This document shows, piece by piece, positions 31,835 through 40,337 of a stretch of DNA of 64,000 bases. The notes below the pieces were generated by a model, which was not told the DNA's origin, made no database searches, and saw nothing but the letters and a program-made list of their open reading frames with translations. This stretch comes from an uncultured Eubacteriales bacterium (lineage in GTDB: Bacteria; Bacillota; Clostridia; Oscillospirales; Oscillospiraceae), in contig UQWI01000004.1 of assembly GCA_900544765.1 (NCBI GenBank), positions 62,001 to 126,000 of the forward strand, in the 5' to 3' direction. The translations under genes were made by a program, and so were the position numbers. How positions within the stretch are numbered: the stretch's first letter is position 1; each line of letters begins with the position of its first letter.

Positions 31835-33613
31835 TTATTCGCTCTTTTCGTCCTTGACGATGGCTATGTGCAGCTCGTCGAGCTGCTTCTGGGTGACCTC
31901 GCCGGGCGCGCCCATCATGAGATCCTGGGCGTTTTTGTTCATCGGGAAGGGGATAATCTCGCGGATGGAGTCCTCGCCGGCGAGCAGCATGACCATGCGG
32001 TCAACGCCCGGGGCGATGCCCGCGTGCGGGGGAGCGCCGTAGCAGAAGGCGTTGTACATGGCGGGGAACTTGGCCTTCACGTCCTCCTCGCCGAGGTTGA
32101 CCATTTCAAAGGCCTTTATCATAATCTCCGGGTCGTGGTTACGCACGGCGCCGGAGCTGAGCTCCACGCCGTTGCAGACGAGGTCGTACTGGTCGGCGGT
32201 GATGGTCAGCGGGTCTATCTCGCCGCGCTCGGCCGCCAGCAGGGTGGCGAGGCCGCCCTTCGGCATCGAGAACGGGTTGTGGCAGAACTCCGTCTCGCCG
32301 CTCTCCTCGCCAATTTCGTACATCGGGAAGTCCACTATCCAGCAGAAGGAGTATTGCTCCGCGTCCATGTGCTCGGGGCAGAGTGCGCCGAGCAGCTTTA
32401 TGAGCGCTCCGGCGGTCTTCTGCGCGGCGCCTTTTTTGCCCGCGGAGAACACGACCAGCGTGTCGGGCGCGAGGCCCAGCTCAGAGACGAAGCGCTCCTT
32501 GCGCTCGGTGAGGAACTTGGCGATGCCGCCGGTGAGCTCTCCCTTGTCGTCGACGCGCACCCAATAGGCCTTGTTGCCGCTGGTGACCTCGGCGTCGGCG
32601 CAGAGCTTGTCTATCTGCTTGCGCGTACCCTTGAAATTGCTCACGGGTACGGCCTTGACCACCGCGCCCTCGAAGGGGCCGAAGCCGCAGCCGTCTACCA
32701 GCTCCGTGACGTCCGCCGCGGTGAGGTCGATGCGCAGATCCGGCTTGTCGGTGCCGTATTTCTCAAGCGCTTCGGCGTAGGGGATGCGCGCAAAGGGCGC
32801 GCCGGAGGCGCGGTTATACTTGCCGAACTCGGCGAAGATGGGCGGCAGCACGTCTTCGAGAACTTCAAACACGTCCTCCTGGCTGGCGAAGGCCATCTCC
32901 ATGTCGAGCTGGTAGAACTCGCCGGGGGAGCGGTCGGCGCGCGCGTCCTCGTCGCGGAAGCAGGGGGCTATCTGGAAGTAGCGGTCAAAACCGCTGGCCA
33001 TCAGCAGCTGCTTGAACTGCTGCGGCGCCTGGGGCAGGGCGTAGAACTTGCCGGGGTGGTTGCGCGCGGGTACGAGGTAGTCGCGCGCGCCCTCGGGCGA
33101 GGACACGGTGAGGATGGGGGTGGTTATCTCCATGAAGCCGTGCTCGGTCATGCTCTTGCGCAGTGCGGCGATGACGTTGGAGCGCAGGATTATGTTCGAC
33201 TTGACCTCGGGGTTGCGCAGGTCGAGGTAGCGGTACTTGAGACGGGTGCTCTCGTCGGCCTCGCGGCTGCGGTTTATCTGGAAGGGCAGCTCGTTGTACT
33301 GGCACTTGCCGAGCACTTCGACCTTCTCGGGCACGACCTCGATGTCGCCGGTGGGCATGTTGGGGTTCTTGCTGGCGCGCTCGCGGACTACGCCCTCGAC
33401 GCTGATGGTGCTCTCGCGGGTGATGCCCTTAAAGGTGTGCACCATCTCCTCGGTCTCGGCCACGACTTGGGTCGTGCCGTAGAAATCGCGCACGACGACG
33501 AAGGCCAGCGCGCCGGATACCTCGCGCACGTTCTCCATCCAGCCGCATATCTTTACGCGCTTGCCGGCGTCGGTGACGCGCAGCTCGCCGCAGGTGTGTG
33601 TTCTTGACTGCAT
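31835..33613 (-). CDS. aspS: Aspartyl-tRNA synthetase
   Basis: 592 residues, the bacterial type. It joins aspartate to tRNA-Asp. The order is an OB-fold anticodon domain (about 1-105), the class II catalytic core with motif 2 (FRDEDARADRSPGEFYQLDM, about residues 217-236), the bacterial GAD insertion (about 300-415) and motif 3 GIAPGVDRMVMLL near residue 540. It follows hisS by 21 bases and so shares its transcript. Whether it also charges tRNA-Asn cannot be judged without the gatCAB context. Confidence 0.97.
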   Translation of the reverse strand: MQSRTHTCGELRVTDAGKRVKICGWMENVREVSGALAFVVVRDFYGTTQVVAETEEMVHTFKGITRESTISVEGVVRERASKNPNMPTGDIEVVPEKVEVLGKCQYNELPFQINRSREADESTRLKYRYLDLRNPEVKSNIILRSNVIAALRKSMTEHGFMEITTPILTVSSPEGARDYLVPARNHPGKFYALPQAPQQFKQLLMASGFDRYFQIAPCFRDEDARADRSPGEFYQLDMEMAFASQEDVFEVLEDVLPPIFAEFGKYNRASGAPFARIPYAEALEKYGTDKPDLRIDLTAADVTELVDGCGFGPFEGAVVKAVPVSNFKGTRKQIDKLCADAEVTSGNKAYWVRVDDKGELTGGIAKFLTERKERFVSELGLAPDTLVVFSAGKKGAAQKTAGALIKLLGALCPEHMDAEQYSFCWIVDFPMYEIGEESGETEFCHNPFSMPKGGLATLLAAERGEIDPLTITADQYDLVCNGVELSSGAVRNHDPEIMIKAFEMVNLGEEDVKAKFPAMYNAFCYGAPPHAGIAPGVDRMVMLLAGEDSIREIIPFPMNKNAQDLMMGAPGEVTQKQLDELHIAIVKDEKSE

Positions 33614-33634
33614 TTCGCTTCTACCCCTTTTTGT

Positions 33635-34993
33635 TCAGTTGACTTTTATGAGTTTTTCGGACGCAAGGGCCTTGAGGCCGTCGCGCACGGCCAGCGCCGC
33701 ATCCTCGGGCGTGCAGCGCAGCTGCGTACCCGCGTTCATATCTTTGAGCGAGACTTCGCCGCTCGCGAGCTCGTCCTCGCCGATTATTACGGCGTAGGGT
33801 ATCGCCAGCTTGCTGGCGTAGGAGAGCTTCTGCTTGAACTTCCTGTCCTCCGTGTAGAGCTGGGTGCGAACGCCGTAGTCGCGCAGGACTGTGGCCGCAT
33901 GGGCCGCAAAGGCGGTGTCCTCTGTCATGGGCAGGACGATGGCGTCGCAGGGGGCGGTGTTGACCGCGGGGTTGATGAGCCCCTGCTCGCTGAGCACATA
34001 GAACAGGCGCGTCACGCCTATGCTCATGCCCACGCCGGGCAGCTGCTTGTCCGTGTAGTATTCGGCGAGATTGTCGTACCTGCCGCCGGAGCACACGGAG
34101 CCTATCTCCGGGTGCGAGTTGACGACCGTCTCATACACCGTGCCGGTGTAATAGTCGAGGCCGCGGGCTATGGTGAGGTCGATGGCGAAGCGCCCCTTAG
34201 GCACGCCCAGGCTGGGCAGTGCCTCGATAACCGTGCGCAGCTCCGCCGCGCCCTGGGCCAGACGCTCGTTTTCACCGGCGCGCTCGTCCAGGAAGGCAAG
34301 CTTTTCCTCGTCGCTGCCGGAGAGCGTGACGAATTCGAGCACCTTGTCCGCCGCGGCGCTGTCCAGGCCGCACTCGCTCATGAGCAGCTCGTGTACCTTC
34401 TCTGCGCCTATCTTCTCCAGCTTGTCCACGGTGCGCAGGGCCTCGGTGAGCTTGTCCGTGATGCCGACAAGCTCAAAGTAGCCGCCGAGCACCTTGCGGT
34501 TGTTTATGCGTATCGTGAAGTCCTCAAGGCCGAGCTCGGTGAACGCGCGGCAGATTACGGCCGGGACCTCGGCGTCGTTCATGATATCGAGCTTGCCGTC
34601 GCCAATTACGTCGATGTCCGCCTGATAGAACTCGCGGAAGCGGCCGCGCTGCGCCCTTTCCCCGCGCCAGACCTTGCCTATCTGGTAGCGCCGGAACGGG
34701 AAGGCGAGCTGCCCGTAATTGGCCGCGACGTACTTCGCCAGGGGCACCGTGAGGTCGAAGCGCAGCGCGAGGTCGCTGCTGCCCTTCATGAAACGGTACA
34801 TCTGCTTTTCCGTCTCGCCTCCGCCCTTGGCCAGGAGCACTTCGGCGGCCTCTATGGCCGGGGTGTCCAGCGGGGTGAAGCCGTAGAGCGAATATATGCG
34901 GCGCAGGGTCTCAAACATGACTTCCATCTGCTGCTGCGGAGCGGGCAGCAGCTCCATAAAGCCGGAGAGAGTGCGCGCCTTGACTTTGTCCAT
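33635..34993 (-). CDS. hisS: Histidyl-tRNA synthetase
   Basis: 452 residues. Class II enzyme that charges tRNA-His. Motif 2 lies in QIGKVWRGERAQRGRFREF, the histidine motifs are RGLDYYTGTVYE and SGGRYDNL, and the C-terminal HGTP anticodon domain ends the protein. ATG 34993 has GGAGG nine bases upstream; the 13 extra upstream codons are unlikely. First gene of the hisS-aspS pair. Confidence 0.96.
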   Translation of the reverse strand: MDKVKARTLSGFMELLPAPQQQMEVMFETLRRIYSLYGFTPLDTPAIEAAEVLLAKGGGETEKQMYRFMKGSSDLALRFDLTVPLAKYVAANYGQLAFPFRRYQIGKVWRGERAQRGRFREFYQADIDVIGDGKLDIMNDAEVPAVICRAFTELGLEDFTIRINNRKVLGGYFELVGITDKLTEALRTVDKLEKIGAEKVHELLMSECGLDSAAADKVLEFVTLSGSDEEKLAFLDERAGENERLAQGAAELRTVIEALPSLGVPKGRFAIDLTIARGLDYYTGTVYETVVNSHPEIGSVCSGGRYDNLAEYYTDKQLPGVGMSIGVTRLFYVLSEQGLINPAVNTAPCDAIVLPMTEDTAFAAHAATVLRDYGVRTQLYTEDRKFKQKLSYASKLAIPYAVIIGEDELASGEVSLKDMNAGTQLRCTPEDAALAVRDGLKALASEKLIKVN

Positions 34994-35030
34994 GTGTGTA
35001 TTCCTCCAGTGCGCATGGGCATACGCGCCC

Positions 35031-35057
35031 AAAGGCGGCGGGGGAACCGCCGCCTTT
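35031..35057 (-). terminator. Terminator-like hairpin after mgsA
   Basis: AAAGGCGGCGG pairs with CCGCCGCCTTT (loop region CCCCC/GGGAA) 12 bases after mgsA; the T tract is short, so some read-through into hisS is likely. Confidence 0.55.
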
Positions 35058-35069
35058 CAAGCGCAATAT

Positions 35070-35471
35070 CTATTTTTTCTTCGGGTTTACTATGTCGCGC
35101 CAATCCAGGTCGCCGCGGCGAAGTCCCTGAATAAGTACCTCCGCAGTGGCGACGTTGGTCGCCATGGGTATGAGATACTGGTCGCAAAGCCTTGAGAGCT
35201 TGTTCACGCTCTCAAACCCATCGGGGTTTGTAGGGTCGCAGAAGAAGAGCACAAGGTCTATTTCATTATAGGCTATACGCGCGCCGATTTGCTGCGCCCC
35301 TTGCTTATCGTGCAGATAGAGTGTTACGGGCAATCCCGTCGCTTCCGTGACCAGCTTGCCCGTAGTGTTGGTGGCACAGAGCGTGTGGTCTGACAGGATG
35401 CCGCAATACGCTATGCAGAACTGAACCATCAGTTCTTTTTTTCCGTCGTCGGCCAGCAGGGCTATGTTCAT
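35070..35471 (-). CDS. mgsA: Methylglyoxal synthase
   Basis: 133 residues, the usual size. It converts dihydroxyacetone phosphate to methylglyoxal and phosphate, a bypass of lower glycolysis. Visible family patterns: MNIALLADDGKKELM, then ATNTTGKLV at the phosphate site, FCDPTNPDGF with the catalytic Asp, and PMATNVATAE. GGGAGA precedes the ATG. A promoter at 35537-35565 starts a leader of about 60 bases that can fold (see separate entry). Single gene; partial read-through to hisS is possible. Confidence 0.93.
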   Translation of the reverse strand: MNIALLADDGKKELMVQFCIAYCGILSDHTLCATNTTGKLVTEATGLPVTLYLHDKQGAQQIGARIAYNEIDLVLFFCDPTNPDGFESVNKLSRLCDQYLIPMATNVATAEVLIQGLRRGDLDWRDIVNPKKK

Positions 35472-35486
35472 CTGTTTCTCCCTTCT

Positions 35487-35529
35487 CGGATGCCCCTTAC
35501 CGGGAAAGTCCGGCGCCGTAGGACATCCG
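35487..35529 (-). promoter_or_regulatory. Structured leader of mgsA
   Basis: On minus, CGGATG-TCC at the very start of the transcript can pair with GGCATCCG just before the ribosome site, enclosing a CCGG-ACTTTC-CCGG hairpin and a GGCGCC palindrome. It fills nearly the whole leader. It matches no riboswitch class I know. Confidence 0.4.
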
Positions 35530-35536
35530 TCAGACT

Positions 35537-35565
35537 ATTATATCCCTCGAGCCGCGAAACTGCAA
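35537..35565 (-). promoter_or_regulatory. Promoter of mgsA
   Basis: TTGCAG (35560-35565), 17-base spacer, perfect TATAAT (35537-35542) on minus. Confidence 0.75.
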
Positions 35566-35683
35566 CATAATTATTTAAATTTGCTTCAAAAAACTCGGCT
35601 TTTATACACGCAGGCACACGGCGCGGCGCAATATTGGACATGTGCGTGCGCATGTGTTGGCATTACCCGGAAAAGCCGGCGGC

Positions 35684-36568
35684 TCAGCACATACAGGAGC
35701 TGCACCATAACAGACGGTTGTCCACAAATTCGGCGCTGACGCGCCCGGCGTCCAGATGCCAGGCGAGGAAGCTCCTGAGCGTGCTGCCCACAAGGACGTA
35801 CTGCTGGAAGCTGAGCTCCAGGCGCAAATCGTCGAAAGCGAGCTTGAGTATCTCCTCAAAGGTGCGCGGCTCTATGCAGAGGTGCAGCACCAGCTCTCCC
35901 AGGCGCTCTATGTGTCTGCGGTTGGCCAAGGCGAGCGGGCCAATGTCCTCGCAGGCGGCGGCGTGGGAGGGGACGTACATTTTAGCGCCCGTCTCGGGCA
36001 GCCTGCTGAGCGTGTCCAGATAGGCCTGCACGTCGTAGATAAAGGGGAAGCCGTACTTGTCAAGCGTCTCGGCGCTCGAGACGCAGTCTGCGATGAAGGC
36101 GGTGCCGTCGGGCAGCAGGTAGCCGCACTGGTCGAAAAAGTGGCCGGGCAGGGGCAGGACTTCAACCCCGGCGGGGAAGGCCTCGTCCGTCACGTCGAGG
36201 CAGGCGCAGGGCTGGGCCATCAGGAACTTGTGCCGGAGGGGTTTGGGCGGATACCCGCCGTAGAGGAAGCTGGGCTCCAGCAGCGGGGTGCGCGTGAACT
36301 GCGCCTCAATACCCGGGGCGAAGATTTTGCAGCCGGTCTGCTTCTGCAGGTACTGGCAGCCCCCGATGTGGTCGGCGTTGGAGTGCGTGACCAGTATGCC
36401 GAGCAGCTTCCAGCCCTGCTCGTCGAGTATTTTGCGCATGCGCCGTCCCGCGTCCTTGTCCCCGCCGGAGTCAATGAAGTATACGCCGTCCCCCGTGTCG
36501 TAGACGCCAATCTTGGCGGGACAGTCTATGTAGTAGGACCGGTCGGTGATTTTAATGAGCTCGTACAA
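35684..36568 (-). CDS. MBL-fold metallohydrolase with HxNxDH motif
   Basis: 294 residues, metallo-beta-lactamase fold, cytosolic. The metal motif reads THSNADHIGG, with Asn where most members have the second His; later ligands PLPGHFFDQCGYLL and IADCV are present. The C-terminal 90 residues form an extra helical part ending in CSSCMC. TTG start chosen because GGGAGGG stands six bases before; the ATG at 36583 contains that site. Single gene between mgsA and lysC. Substrate unknown; the sensor or thioester hydrolase groups are possible. Confidence 0.82.
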   Translation of the reverse strand: MYELIKITDRSYYIDCPAKIGVYDTGDGVYFIDSGGDKDAGRRMRKILDEQGWKLLGILVTHSNADHIGGCQYLQKQTGCKIFAPGIEAQFTRTPLLEPSFLYGGYPPKPLRHKFLMAQPCACLDVTDEAFPAGVEVLPLPGHFFDQCGYLLPDGTAFIADCVSSAETLDKYGFPFIYDVQAYLDTLSRLPETGAKMYVPSHAAACEDIGPLALANRRHIERLGELVLHLCIEPRTFEEILKLAFDDLRLELSFQQYVLVGSTLRSFLAWHLDAGRVSAEFVDNRLLWCSSCMC

Positions 36569-36636
36569 GCTTATCCCTCCCATCTTTCGTTCTGTTTATC
36601 TGCCGGCTCCGCATGGAGCGATGCGTAATGAGCATA

Positions 36637-36664
36637 TCCAGGGGGGACCGAGGTCCCCCCTGGA
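36637..36664 (-). terminator. Hairpin after lysC
   Basis: TCCAGGGGGGACC/GGTCCCCCCTGGA, a 13-base-pair stem six bases after the lysC stop; no good T tract. Confidence 0.6.
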
Positions 36665-36670
36665 GTTGTA

Positions 36671-37876
36671 TTAGCCAAAGAACTTGTTGTGTATGGCCTG
36701 TACGGCCTGGTCGGCGTAGTCCTTGCTGATGAGGACGGACACCTTTATCTCGCTGGTGGATATCATCTGGATGTTTATCTTCGCGTCGTAGAGGGCCTCG
36801 AACATGAGCGCGGCGATGCCGGACGCGCTCATCATGCCTGCGCCGACGATGCTGACCTTGCAGACGTTGGTGTCCACGCTCAGGTGGTCGAAGCAGAGAG
36901 ACTCCTTTAGCTCCTCGAGCGCTTCGGCGGCCCTGTCCGCGTCAGCGAGCGGCACGGTGAAGCTGATGTCGTTGGTACCCTCCTTGCCGTAGCTCTGGAG
37001 GATAATGTCTACGTTTATCTTGGCGCGGGCCATCGTGTTGAACACGCGGAAGGCCATGCCGGGCTCGTCGGGTACGCCGACGACGACTATGCGCGCGACG
37101 TCGTTGTCCTTTGCTATGCCGCTTATCTTCATCTCTTCCATTCGCTTTGCGACCTCCTTAACTTTAGTGCCGGGCTTCCGAACCATGCTCGAAAGCACCT
37201 CGATTATCACGCCGTAGCGCTTGGCCAGCTCGACCGAGCGGTTCATGAGTACCTGTGCGCCCAGGCTGGCCAGCTCGAGCATCTCGTCGTAGGTTATCTC
37301 GTCGAGCTTGCGCGCGCCCTTGACCCTGCGCGGGTCGGCGGTGTACACGCCCTCGACGTCGGTGTATATCTGACATTTGTCCGCGTGCAGCACGGCGGCG
37401 ATGGCTACGGCGGTGGTGTCTGAGCCGCCTCGGCCCAGGGTGGTGATGTCGTCGTTGCGGTCGACGCCCTGGAAGCCCGCGACTATAACTATGCGCCGCT
37501 TGTCGAGCTCGCGCCGTATGCGCTCCGTGGATACGCGCACTATGCGTGCGCTGCCGTAGGTGGTGTTGGTCTCAAGGCCTACCTGCCAGCCGGTGAGAGA
37601 TACGACGGGCAGGCCCATGGCCTCCAGGGCCATGGCCATGAGCGCCACGCTCTGCTGCTCGCCCGTGGAGAGCAGGACGTCCATCTCGCGCTTGCTGGGG
37701 CGGGGGTTGAGCTCGCGGGCCTTTTCGATGAGGTCGTCTGTGGTGTCGCCCTGGGCGGAGAGCACGACTACGATGTCGTGCCCCTCGGAGTAGGTGTCCG
37801 CTATTATACCGGCGACGTGCTTTACCCGTTCCGCGTTGGCCACGGAGCTGCCGCCGAATTTCTGTACTATAAGCAT
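36671..37876 (-). CDS. lysC: Aspartate kinase
   Basis: 401 residues, monofunctional. It phosphorylates aspartate, the first step to lysine, methionine and threonine. Kinase motifs: VQKFGGSSVAN at the N-terminus, LGRGGSDTTAVAIA near residue 150. The C-terminal 140 residues hold two ACT domains (GVPDEPGMAFRVFNTMARA and SIVGAGMMSASGIAALMFEA), the site of feedback by lysine or threonine. It is the last gene of an ACT-hom-lysC operon. The 126-base gap to hom holds a GC-rich stem (37912-37944), a possible attenuator or end of hom. Confidence 0.96.
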   Translation of the reverse strand: MLIVQKFGGSSVANAERVKHVAGIIADTYSEGHDIVVVLSAQGDTTDDLIEKARELNPRPSKREMDVLLSTGEQQSVALMAMALEAMGLPVVSLTGWQVGLETNTTYGSARIVRVSTERIRRELDKRRIVIVAGFQGVDRNDDITTLGRGGSDTTAVAIAAVLHADKCQIYTDVEGVYTADPRRVKGARKLDEITYDEMLELASLGAQVLMNRSVELAKRYGVIIEVLSSMVRKPGTKVKEVAKRMEEMKISGIAKDNDVARIVVVGVPDEPGMAFRVFNTMARAKINVDIILQSYGKEGTNDISFTVPLADADRAAEALEELKESLCFDHLSVDTNVCKVSIVGAGMMSASGIAALMFEALYDAKINIQMISTSEIKVSVLISKDYADQAVQAIHNKFFG

Positions 37877-38002
37877 GGGGTATGTCCCTCCGTTTATTGA
37901 ACCGTCACTGTGCGGGCGGTGCGGCGAATGTCCCCGCCGCCCGCAGCCTGACTTGATAGGCCGCGTATCCCGCGGCCGGTGTATCCGTCACATTATATGC
38001 GC

Positions 38003-39214
38003 TCAGTCGAGCACGCGGTATTTGGCCAGGACGTTCATGCCGGCCGTTTTGGCCTTGAGCTCCTCGCCGGACATGTACCCGGTGACGAAGGCGTACTCGT
38101 CGGACGGGGCATTCGGAGAGTTTATGAAGCGCACGCCGGAGAAGGCCGCGGCTATGTCGGCCAGGGGCGAGGATGTACGCACCATCCAGCGGCAGGATAC
38201 CCTGTCCGGGGCCGTGACATAGCCGGGCTCGCTGGGCCACCAGCCGGTGTAAGTCCTGGTGCCGGGCTCGCGCACACAGTCTATGATGTCCGCCGCAACG
38301 GCGCTCGCCGTCGGCAGGGAGCCTGCGCCGGGGCCGAAGAACATCGCCTCGCCCACGGCGTCGCCGCGTACGGAGATGCCGTTCATAACGCCGTCCACGT
38401 TGGCCAGCGGCGCGCTCTTGCTGATTAGGTGGGGCGCGACGAAGGCCGTGACGGAGTTGGGGCCGGTGCGCATCGCGCGGCCGAGCAGCTTTATCTTGTA
38501 GCCGAGGGCGCGGGCGCAGTCTATGTCCGCCGGGGTAATCTTTGTGATGCCCTCGGTGGTTATGGAGCCGGGGGACACGTTCTTCCCAAAGCAGAGGTCG
38601 GCGAGGATACATACTTTGCGTCCGGCGTCTATGCCCTCTACGTCGGCGGTTGGGTCGGCCTCGGCGTAGCCCTTCTGCTGGGCCTCGCGCAGCGCCTGCT
38701 CGAAGCTCTTGCCCATCTGTATCATTTCGGTGAGGATGTAGTTCGTTGTGCCGTTGAGGATGCCGCAGATGGAGCTTATCTCGTTGGCCGCCAGGCACTG
38801 GCAGATGGGGCGCAGGATGGGGATGCCGCCTCCGACGCTGGCCTCGAACATGAAGTTTACGCCCATCCTGCGTGCGAGCGCCGTCAGCTCCAGGCCCTTC
38901 TCGGCCACGAGCTCCTTGTTGGACGTGACCACGCTCTTGCCCGCTTCCAGGCAGCGCTTGTCGTACTCGTAGGCGAGCGTCGCCCCGCCGATACACTCGG
39001 CGACGACCTTTATCTCCGGGTCGTTTGCTATGGTATCGATGTCGTGGACGATGAGGTGCGAGAAGGGGTGGTCGGGCCTCGGCCTGCGGCAGAGGATGTA
39101 CTTGACTTCTATCTCGCTGCCCGCGCGGCGCGCTATGAGGTCGCGGTTTTTGGTCAGCACCTCGACCGTGCCGCCCCCTACGACGCCTATACCGAGTACA
39201 GCTACTTTTACCAT
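38003..39214 (-). CDS. hom: Homoserine dehydrogenase
   Basis: 403 residues. It reduces aspartate semialdehyde to homoserine. The dinucleotide motif is VLGIGVVGGGTVEVL (residues 5-19); the substrate core is visible in SNKELVAEKG, NGTTNYIL and the Lys/Asp stretch EADPTADVEGIDAGRK. Family members usually have about 430 residues with a C-terminal ACT domain; here the last 75 residues are short and lack the usual pattern, so feedback control may be reduced or done by the separate ACT protein upstream. Operon with both neighbours. Confidence 0.93.
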   Translation of the reverse strand: MVKVAVLGIGVVGGGTVEVLTKNRDLIARRAGSEIEVKYILCRRPRPDHPFSHLIVHDIDTIANDPEIKVVAECIGGATLAYEYDKRCLEAGKSVVTSNKELVAEKGLELTALARRMGVNFMFEASVGGGIPILRPICQCLAANEISSICGILNGTTNYILTEMIQMGKSFEQALREAQQKGYAEADPTADVEGIDAGRKVCILADLCFGKNVSPGSITTEGITKITPADIDCARALGYKIKLLGRAMRTGPNSVTAFVAPHLISKSAPLANVDGVMNGISVRGDAVGEAMFFGPGAGSLPTASAVAADIIDCVREPGTRTYTGWWPSEPGYVTAPDRVSCRWMVRTSSPLADIAAAFSGVRFINSPNAPSDEYAFVTGYMSGEELKAKTAGMNVLAKYRVLD

Positions 39215-39229
39215 GTTTGTTCCCCCTTA

Positions 39230-39676
39230 TCACCCTGCCAGGGCGTCGAAGCGTATGACGCCGTAGAGGCTCCGGACCCGTTCTATGAATTCATCCATGT
39301 CCTCGGCCATATTCTCAGTGATGGCGGAGACGGTCACGGGTGCGGTGCCGTTGTTGGGTATGCTCTGGTTTATCGTGAGAATATTTGCGCCCGCATCGGC
39401 AAAACTAGCCAGCAGGGAGCTCAATACGCCCTTCTTGTCCCGCAGCAGCGCGTTGAAGGTCACAATGCAGCCGTGGCGCATGTCGCGGAAGGGCATGACG
39501 GAGTCCTTATATTTATAGAAGGCGCTGCGCGATATGCCGACGCGCTCCACGGCCTCGGCGACAGTGCGCACCTCGCCGGTCTCCAGGAGCTCGCGCGCTT
39601 CTGTGACTTTGATGAACACCTCTGGCAGCACATTCGCTTCTACGAGGTAATATTTCGACTTGTTCTTGTCTGTCAT
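39230..39676 (-). CDS. ACT-domain regulatory protein (UPF0735/PheB type)
   Basis: 148 residues. An N-terminal helix-turn-helix-like part (VRTVAEAVERVGISRSAFYK) is followed by an ACT domain (FNALLRDKKGVLSSLLASFA, then ILTINQSIPNNG). Related proteins stand before hom/thrB in many Clostridia and probably sense an amino acid to adjust the pathway. AGGAGG precedes the ATG. First gene of the operon; promoter at 39734-39762. Confidence 0.9.
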   Translation of the reverse strand: MTDKNKSKYYLVEANVLPEVFIKVTEARELLETGEVRTVAEAVERVGISRSAFYKYKDSVMPFRDMRHGCIVTFNALLRDKKGVLSSLLASFADAGANILTINQSIPNNGTAPVTVSAITENMAEDMDEFIERVRSLYGVIRFDALAG

Positions 39677-39733
39677 ACTGAGCCTCCTAAAGTCCGCTGT
39701 GGACGGCCGAATGTTTTTATCTCGTGCACATTA

Positions 39734-39762
39734 GTTATATCACATCCACGGCCCGCACACAA
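39734..39762 (-). promoter_or_regulatory. Promoter of the ACT-hom-lysC operon
   Basis: TTGTGT (39757-39762), 17-base spacer, TATAAC (39734-39739) on minus. Confidence 0.6.
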
Positions 39763-39838
39763 TAGGTCATTATTGAAAAATCCCCGTGTGTCCACGGCAG
39801 GCGGATTAAACGAATTGACGAAAGGCGGCGGAAAACGC

Positions 39839-40264
39839 ATGTTTGGAATCCTGATTTGTATAGCGGCGGGGGCTGCGATGAGCGTGCAGGGCGTAATGAA
39901 CACGCGCCTGGGAGAGAGCATAGGCACAAGCGAGGCCAACGCCTTTGTGCAGTGCACGGCGGCGGTACTGGCGGCGGCGGTGCTGCTTTTCCACAGGGAC
40001 GGCAGCTTTTCGGCTCTGGGCGAGACGAACTGGTTTTACATGCTGGGCGGCGTGCTTGGCCTGGTTATCACGCTGACGGTCATGCTGGGCATGCACTCGC
40101 TCACGCCGGCGACGGCGGTGAGCGTGATACTGGTCAGCCAGCTGCTCACGGCCGGCGCGATAGACGCCCTCGGCCTCATGGGTACGGAGAAAGTCCCCCT
40201 GACGTGGACAAAGGCCGCAGGCGCGGCGCTTATGATAGCCGGAGTGGTGGTTTTCAAACGCTGA
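39839..40264 (+). CDS. Small DMT-type transporter (DUF606/YdcZ)
   Basis: 141 residues with four or five membrane helices and the family start GILICIAAGAAMSVQGVMNT. These half-size drug/metabolite transporters work as pairs or dimers in the inner membrane; the substrate is unknown. The ATG follows AAAGGCGG; open sequence further upstream is antisense to the amino-acid operon and is not coding. It stands alone, divergent from that operon, and could export an amino acid, which is speculation. Confidence 0.85.
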   Translation: MFGILICIAAGAAMSVQGVMNTRLGESIGTSEANAFVQCTAAVLAAAVLLFHRDGSFSALGETNWFYMLGGVLGLVITLTVMLGMHSLTPATAVSVILVSQLLTAGAIDALGLMGTEKVPLTWTKAAGAALMIAGVVVFKR

Positions 40265-40337
40265 AAGCAAAAAACTCTGTATTATTTTACCGAGCTGTGC
40301 TAAAATTTAATTATTCCACTGGAACGGAGAGAAAGAA

